A DNA stretch of 64,000 nucleotides from Bedellia somnulentella. Lineage: Eukaryota > Arthropoda > Insecta > Lepidoptera > Bedelliidae. Numbering within the stretch: position 1 is the first letter of the stretch; every line of letters starts with the position of its first letter. Both the position numbers and the translations under genes were made by a program. Positions 59,390 through 64,000 of this stretch are shown in pieces. The stretch covers positions 10,184,401 to 10,248,400 of the forward strand of contig OY755175.1 of NCBI GenBank assembly GCA_963576735.1, written 5' to 3'. The notes beneath the pieces are model-generated. The model searched no databases, was not told the origin of the DNA, and worked only from the letters and a program-made list of their open reading frames with translations.

Positions 59390-59578
59390 CATATACTAAC
59401 GGCTATAAATTCCAAAAAAGCGAAGGTTGAGAGCGCCGAAAAGTTGAGTGGGGAAAAGTTTAAAAATGAAAGAATGCCATTGATGGGTTTTCAGCCACAT
59501 CGATCGCGAAAACATCACTTGAAAGGCCCCAATTCGCCTCTGACGATAGCCGTAGGAAGAAATGGGTTAGCTTCTCTA
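59390..59578 (-). mobile_element. S element relic, copy S28
   Basis: Minus strand. CATATACTAACGGCTATAAA, AAAAGTTGAGTGGGGAAAAG, GATGGGTTTTCAGCCACATC, GAAGAAATGGGTTAGC. The 82-codon frame 59444-59692 is an artefact of it. Confidence 0.65.
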
Positions 59579-62500
59579 CATTATATAAACCATTTGTTCC
59601 GTTTCCTGCATTATAAATATATGTTAACTTATATTTCCAAATTATCATGTCCTAGTACCCATTGTAATAATCAGTCTGTTAATTCCTATTAATTCATAAA
59701 TATAATATCGTAAACACTTTACATTTTGCTGGTAACTTCAATCCTGACTATGCATTAGCCTAATTTCGATATGGGTGATATTTGTAGAAAACCAATCATG
59801 GTTCAACTACCAATTTCTATTCATAACAATCACTTATAAATATATAAATACTGGGATGGAAATAAAAAAAGTCAGTTTTCATATTAGTTCTGATATTGCT
59901 AAATCAGGTTTCCTGAATAACTTTAAAGGCATCAAGTAAGTTTACTATTGAATGTTAGATAGTATATAATTTATTATTCACTGAATGCCGATCATTAATA
60001 TTAGTCGATTTCAGTATCTATTTACTTCTTTTTAATTTGAATACTTAGTTGTACTAGTCTAAAACAGCTAAACATAATATTACTATTATTATTGATTTAA
60101 ATAAAAAAATATACCTGCATCACGCAAAATATTCACAAAAAGTAAAAGGACATATTTATAATAATGCGACATGCGCTTAGATAGACATAAATCCAATCGT
60201 GTAATAGGAAATCAGTGCGCGTAATAATTTTAAATGTTGCACAAATCAGCTCGTATTGCAAGTATTGTGTTACTCCGAGTATTAATAATGTCGTGCGGAT
60301 ATTAAGCGGCAAAAAATTGTCCTCGAAATGTCCCGAGGATTTTCCGCTTCACGCCGCAGTGCACTCCTCACGGCCCCGTACAGCAGTTGACAAAATATTA
60401 CATTGTTCCTATTATGTCCGTCGTATTTATTTAAAAACGTTATTTAAATGGATGATTTTAAGCCCATTTTATCGTGTTTCTATTGTACTCTTTTAATTCG
60501 GTTTCGGTGTATAGTCCCTACTTATGCAAGTACCGAAATGGGAACTGATTATTATAACGAAAGAAAGGAATACGTTGGCGGTGAACGTTTGCCTTGCCGT
60601 GCTATCAAAACATTATTGATTGAGTCCATCACAAATGTCCATACCGGTATCGTTAGTAATAAATTTGAATTGACTTAGTGACATCCAATAAACGTAATGA
60701 AGGCAATCATCAGTGACCAGCTCAAAGCTAATAAAATAATAGAAATAAATTTGATAGTGGCATCGACATATGGTGGTTGAATACACGGCTAACCCTGTTA
60801 TTGCCGCGGAGCATGCGACACCACGCGATCCCAATTGAACGACAGTTGATTACACAGCATTACTTGGCGCGGTCTGCGGACGAGTATGAAACTCTCGCTG
60901 CCACCGATATGTTCACACCCTTTCTCTGTTTTCGATTCAACACGATGTCCTAAAAGTGAATTCCGGTTTATTATTATTCCATTAGCCGCATCGCGTCGCG
61001 GCGCCCCATTTTAAAAAAATATGTCAGGCAGATGAGGCTAGGGAGCGACGAATAATCTGCGAGAATCCGCGGGGAGGTCGCGCCCCGACAACGACGGCAT
61101 TCAATGTGTTTATATAAAATAATTTTCATGTCCGACAAGTCACTACACAATGGAATATTTTTTGCTTTGTCAATAAATTGGTAGGATTATCATTTAATGG
61201 ATGGCTCATGTTTATTGGGCTGGCCCCGATACCCGCTGATGTGACTTTATTAATAAACGTCACGTTAAAACGCCGAATTCAGGCTGTGCAGAATGCGGAA
61301 CTGTATTCAGTACCGAATATACATATTTTATGTAGTTTTAATCACTATATTTAATATGTGCGCTCCGAACTTTAGAATAGTTTGGATATTAGACAGCGGT
61401 GGGGGCAAACAGTGCAACGTTGACAGACAATATATCAATTATTCAATGCGTCGCACGAAACGTGCTTTTCTACTCGGATGACATGCGGGTAAAATTTGGC
61501 CCACATATGAAATATTCAGAATGCACTCCTCTATTTCGCGACTCAAAGCGCTGTTTATAAACGCGGAATTATCTATGCTATTTCATGAGAAATATCCTAC
61601 AAATTATGTGGTGACAAATATATTTTTTTCGAGCTTAAAGCTGTCGCTAAATCCCTTATTAGTAATAATGTCATACTTTTTGAATGTTATAAAAACAACT
61701 TTTACCGGCATTAGTTAACGCGTCACGCATCCCGGTCTTATCTGATGCGGCAGTCTCCCTTCATATTTACAGTAAATGTTGTACGACACAATGAAATTAC
61801 ATGACATCTGTAGTACAAATAAAGTGAATATCTTTATTCATACCGCGACGAGCCGGCTCCCCTCATCATTGTCATCGCGAGCAAACGTCTGGTAGCTGCT
61901 CCGCTTTTCATACCTAGTCGCAGCAAAATCACGAATTTAATATTAGCAATAAATTCATTATGATGACAGCTTTTTAATATGTGTATTATTCAAGTTTGTT
62001 CAATAGATTTGCTTAGGTGAATTTATTATGTAATAATTTGCTATGAACCATAATGCCCCATTCAATGTTAATGGCAAATGATACGAAACAAATTGAACAC
62101 AGCCACACTCATAAATCTCATCATACCCAAATCTGTATATCAATAGTAATCCATACTTATACTCTGATTTGAGAACATACCAAAACCTACCTATTATCTT
62201 TTGTATATTAGCAGGATAGAAGACATCGTTTATTTTTATAGAAGTATATACAGGTTAATTACACTATCACACAACCAAGTTTTATCTTAGATAGAAGTTT
62301 ATACCAAGACGAATCCTCTCATACTTAAAAGTAAAACAAGTTCTTGTAACTATTTTCCTTCTCTACAAATCATAGCATAGGCCATGCTTTACCCGACAAA
62401 TTTATTAGTAACAAAATAACAGATTGGATAGAAATATGACATCAATGATTCAATAGGATGACCACGTGACGCGGCACTAAGAGATAAAACAGAGATATCA

Positions 62501-63548
62501 TCTACAAAAGAGGGTGAAACAATAAATAACTCTAATATGAGTGGAATAGTCTGATATTGATATCGATAGTGGACCCTTCGCGCCCCCGCTATTCAGGGCT
62601 TGCAAACTTTTTGCAATGTACAAGTAGAACACATTCAAAGTAAAAATACAAATTGAACTTTATCTAACTTAAAAGTTTTGAAATGGTCACGTTTTAAATA
62701 TTTCTACTTTTTATATTATATTGGGAACAGAATATCTGTCTATATTTTACAAAACAAATCGACCAAATAAACTGTTAGTTTTACAATCAATTCCAGTACA
62801 TCCATTTAAAAAAACCATCGACTAGGTACACGTTCTTAAATATACATTTGCATGACTACAAAACCAAAATGGTTGCGCGCCCCTGCGGCTAGAAATAAGT
62901 TGAAGAAGCAACCACTATTAGTTTTCTTTTGAAAGCTTAGCTCAGATATTGACAATGGATCGTATTTGCTCGGCTCAGACATCATATCATACAGGATTTC
63001 ACCTCCAGCGTTTATACTGCGCTTCGGCTTCTCAAACTTTTGGCTGCGTTGAGAACTTATTATGTTTGCTACAAAACATTTCAAAGTTATACGTAGTAGA
63101 GTCGAAGAAACACTGAAGCGTGATTAAGTTGTGCTCAATTAGATTGGGAACGTATTTCTCAGTGAAATTCGCATTAATGGCACTTCCAGCTTTGAAACAG
63201 GCGTGATTGTGAACCTGATAATTATTATAGGTAGTTCCATCATACTTGCAAAATAATGATTAAACTGTTTGGATTATGAGAAAGTTATAGTATTTTTATA
63301 CTAACACCTAGCGTATACACCGATTAGCTATTAGTAGTATAGTAGCCATGGTTCACTATAAGAAGTAAGAAGTAAAACAGTCCAGACCGAGTTCAAGGAT
63401 AAACAGTTGTAGATCTGACCTTCATTTTTCTTGTCTGAGTTTGAAAATAACATCTGCTCTCTCAACTCAAATATCTTTATATGTCACAAATTAGTTTTTT
63501 AAGAATATACTTTTGAATTTACACGAAATACTACAAGATGTGTATGAT
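59579..63548. other. SINE-free DNA with GC-richer island about 60180-61930
   Basis: No gene is recognised. The island contains repeat-free CpG-rich stretches (CATCGCGTCGCGGCGCCCC near 60989) and frames of 62-93 codons in several overlapping phases without motifs. The 62-63.5 kb part is AT-rich and featureless. Confidence 0.4.
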
Positions 63549-63671
63549 GTATGAGAAGATTGATGGATGTAAACGAAGTTAGAAAGGTTTGTCAGGATAG
63601 TGTGTGAAGTGGCGATCGATCGTCTCTTTCTACCCCAATGGGAACTAATGGCGTGAGTATATGTATCTATG
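63549..63671 (+). mobile_element. L LINE tail copy (L11)
   Basis: Plus strand. TATGAGAAGATTGATGGATG, TAAACGAAGTTAGAAAGGTT, TGGCGATCGATCGTCTCTTT, CTACCCCAATGGGAACTAAT, GGCGTGAGTATATGTATC. It encodes MRRLMDVNEVRKVCQD..-like residues and the conserved end. Confidence 0.85.
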
Positions 63672-63737
63672 TTCCATAAGTTTTCTATTGCTATCTTACT
63701 GATATTTAAGGTGAATTTGCCAAAATAAGACACGAGA

Positions 63738-63865
63738 TAGTAGTAGTGTAGTGACCCATCTCCAACCATCTTTTACTTTACAAAATTTTCTTAGTCAACT
63801 TTCAAAACTGACTAAAGGATTTCTAGACCCGAAGCAACCCTTTCATAGGATATATAACCGTGAGA
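63738..63865 (+). mobile_element. S element relic, copy S29
   Basis: Plus strand. GTGTAGTGACCCATCTCCAA, CCATCTTTTACTTTACAAAA, TTAGTCAACTTTCAAAACTG, ATATAACCGTGAG. The head is fused directly to the mid block, so about 100 bp are deleted. Confidence 0.6.
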
Positions 63866-64000
63866 AACAAGTGAACGGAAATTACATTTAACCATTTTAT
63901 AATAAAAACTCAAATACACAAAGTTGATAAAATAGCGATCTTTAACTGTATTGATACTTTTACAAACATTGTTTCTGCAGCTGAACTTTAGTATAAGTAT

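Overview
This is eukaryotic nuclear DNA, AT-rich (I estimate roughly 65 % A+T) and very probably from a butterfly or moth (Lepidoptera). The evidence is the repeat content: a tRNA-derived SINE of the type common in lepidopteran genomes, an RTE-clade LINE tail with the typical 'GLWDKKWWETAQNRLEW' C-terminus, and many short retroelements ending in TATG repeats. I find no supportable host protein-coding gene, rRNA or functional tRNA in the 64 kb. The longest open frames (about 130-139 codons) are no longer than chance allows and encode nothing I recognise. The window looks like intergenic or intronic DNA.

The readable content is an interspersed-repeat landscape. The names S, L, T, N, M and U are mine. 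S is a ~250-bp SINE-like family of unknown head origin (about 29 copies or relics, both strands). It has a constant 5' end, GCTGTGTAGTG, and a GCCGTGAGTATATG(TATG)n 3' end. L is a LINE seen only as 5'-truncated 3' ends that encode an ORF2 C-terminus finishing ...KWRSIVSAYPNGN. T is a tRNA-derived element with a near-complete cloverleaf (5 copies). N is a 360-bp tRNA-derived SINE with one full copy and several fragments. M is the widespread lepidopteran tRNA-SINE (one copy). There are also RTE LINE tails, one fold-back hairpin element and one MITE-like element. Many insertions keep clean target-site duplications (TSDs) of 9-27 bp, so target-primed insertion can be read directly.

Layout: 0-4 kb has S and T copies; 7-12.6 kb has L, RTE, M and N fragments; 12.6-18 kb is repeat-poor with moderately GC-rich islands; 18-27.4 kb has L and S copies plus a three-copy T cluster at 24 kb; 27.4-30.4 kb is repeat-poor; 30.4-37 kb is the densest S zone, with tail-to-tail pairs and a templated insertion copied from 0.7 kb; 37-64 kb alternates AT-rich DNA with SINE-poor, GC-richer islands (about 39, 41-44.5, 47-48, 50.5-51.3, 54.4-55.6 and 60.2-61.9 kb) that are the best candidates for conserved regulatory DNA.

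The most interesting observations are these. First, the 3' ends of S, L, N and M, otherwise unrelated, share one module: a CCCC-loop-GGG(G) hairpin, then GSCGTGA, then an AT/TATG tail. This looks like the recognition signal of a common reverse transcriptase. Second, T units carry outward-facing inverted tails inside TSDs, one of them a three-copy composite flanked by a perfect 17-bp direct repeat. Third, a 195-bp segment was apparently copied, inverted, over 32 kb into an S element.
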